Positions 22,996-23,079 of a DNA stretch of 23,079 nucleotides are shown one piece after another (the stretch's first letter is position 1; each line of letters starts with the position of its first letter). Both the position numbers and the translations under genes were made by a program. The DNA is from Alkaliphilus hydrothermalis (GTDB lineage Bacteria; Bacillota; Clostridia; Peptostreptococcales; Natronincolaceae). Below the pieces are notes generated by a model that worked only from the letters and a program-made list of their open reading frames with translations, did no database searches and was not told the DNA's origin. The stretch is from contig NZ_JAFBEE010000032.1 of the NCBI RefSeq assembly GCF_016908555.1, positions 1-23,079 on the forward strand. The letters are read 5' to 3'.

Positions 22996-23079
22996 GTGCG
23001 CCAAGCAAAGGGCGCACCATATAGTGGGTGGGAACCCCGCTGAGAAAGATTTAGCAAATCACTCATAGCGAGTCTTGGG
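22996..23079 (+). mobile_element. Probable 5' end of a group II intron, cut by the window end
   Basis: GTGCG at 22996-23000 matches the group II intron 5' consensus GUGYG. The following 55 bases recur, degenerated, at 18306-18360, with the similarity beginning exactly at the GTG. GTGCGCC (22996-23002) and GGCGCAC (23011-23017) can pair. The upstream GGGGACGGTTC (22985-22995) would be the 5' exon side. The intron body and any reverse transcriptase would lie beyond 23079, so this is an inference. Confidence 0.45.

Overview
The window looks like a chromosomal segment of a low-GC, Gram-positive, anaerobic clostridium. Codon use is AT-rich, ribosome-binding sites are strong AGGAGG types, GTG and TTG starts are frequent, and it carries SLH-anchored surface proteins, a RelQ-type alarmone synthetase and a pssA of Firmicute type. 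From memory of gene style I would guess an Alkaliphilus-like member of the Clostridia, but nothing here proves the genus.

Positions 1-15,800 are ordinary housekeeping DNA. In order: an SLH-domain glycoside hydrolase 18-like surface protein; a universal-stress-protein domain; an MFS transporter overlapping a YhcC-type radical SAM gene; a free-standing glyceraldehyde-3-phosphate dehydrogenase; a small alarmone synthetase followed by a metallophosphoesterase; a class I methyltransferase; then on the minus strand an MFS-like membrane protein and class II fructose-bisphosphate aldolase; then on the plus strand pssA, an unrecognised 18x-residue protein, a DUF1904 protein, an RsuA-type pseudouridine synthase and an RlmD-type 23S rRNA methyltransferase. 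Clear hairpin terminators separate most units.

Positions 15,800-20,030 are a decayed accessory region directly behind rlmD. It holds an intact membrane-anchored beta-lactamase-fold serine hydrolase, two fragments of C39/papain-like secreted peptidases, a lipoprotein gene broken by a stop and a frameshift, a secreted single-pass protein of unknown function, a second copy of the last dozen codons of an rlmD-type gene, a 60-bp relic matching the 5' end of a probable group II intron, and two tandem 3' remnants of IS3-family elements. This looks like a repeatedly invaded and degraded integration site rather than one intact system.

Positions 20,031-22,957 are an apparently complete IS21-family element with istA, istB and an additional third gene of unknown function, bounded by multiple inverted repeats. 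The last 84 bases (22,996 onward) look like the 5' end of a group II intron that continues beyond the window. No tRNA, rRNA or CRISPR array was seen.

The most noteworthy points are: the rlmD-tail duplication that may mark an old integration at the rlmD 3' end; the ungapped 60-bp repeat that starts exactly at a GTGNG intron boundary; the third gene inside the IS21 element; the GAPDH lacking the NAD-selecting aspartate; and the C39 peptidase/membrane protein pair.
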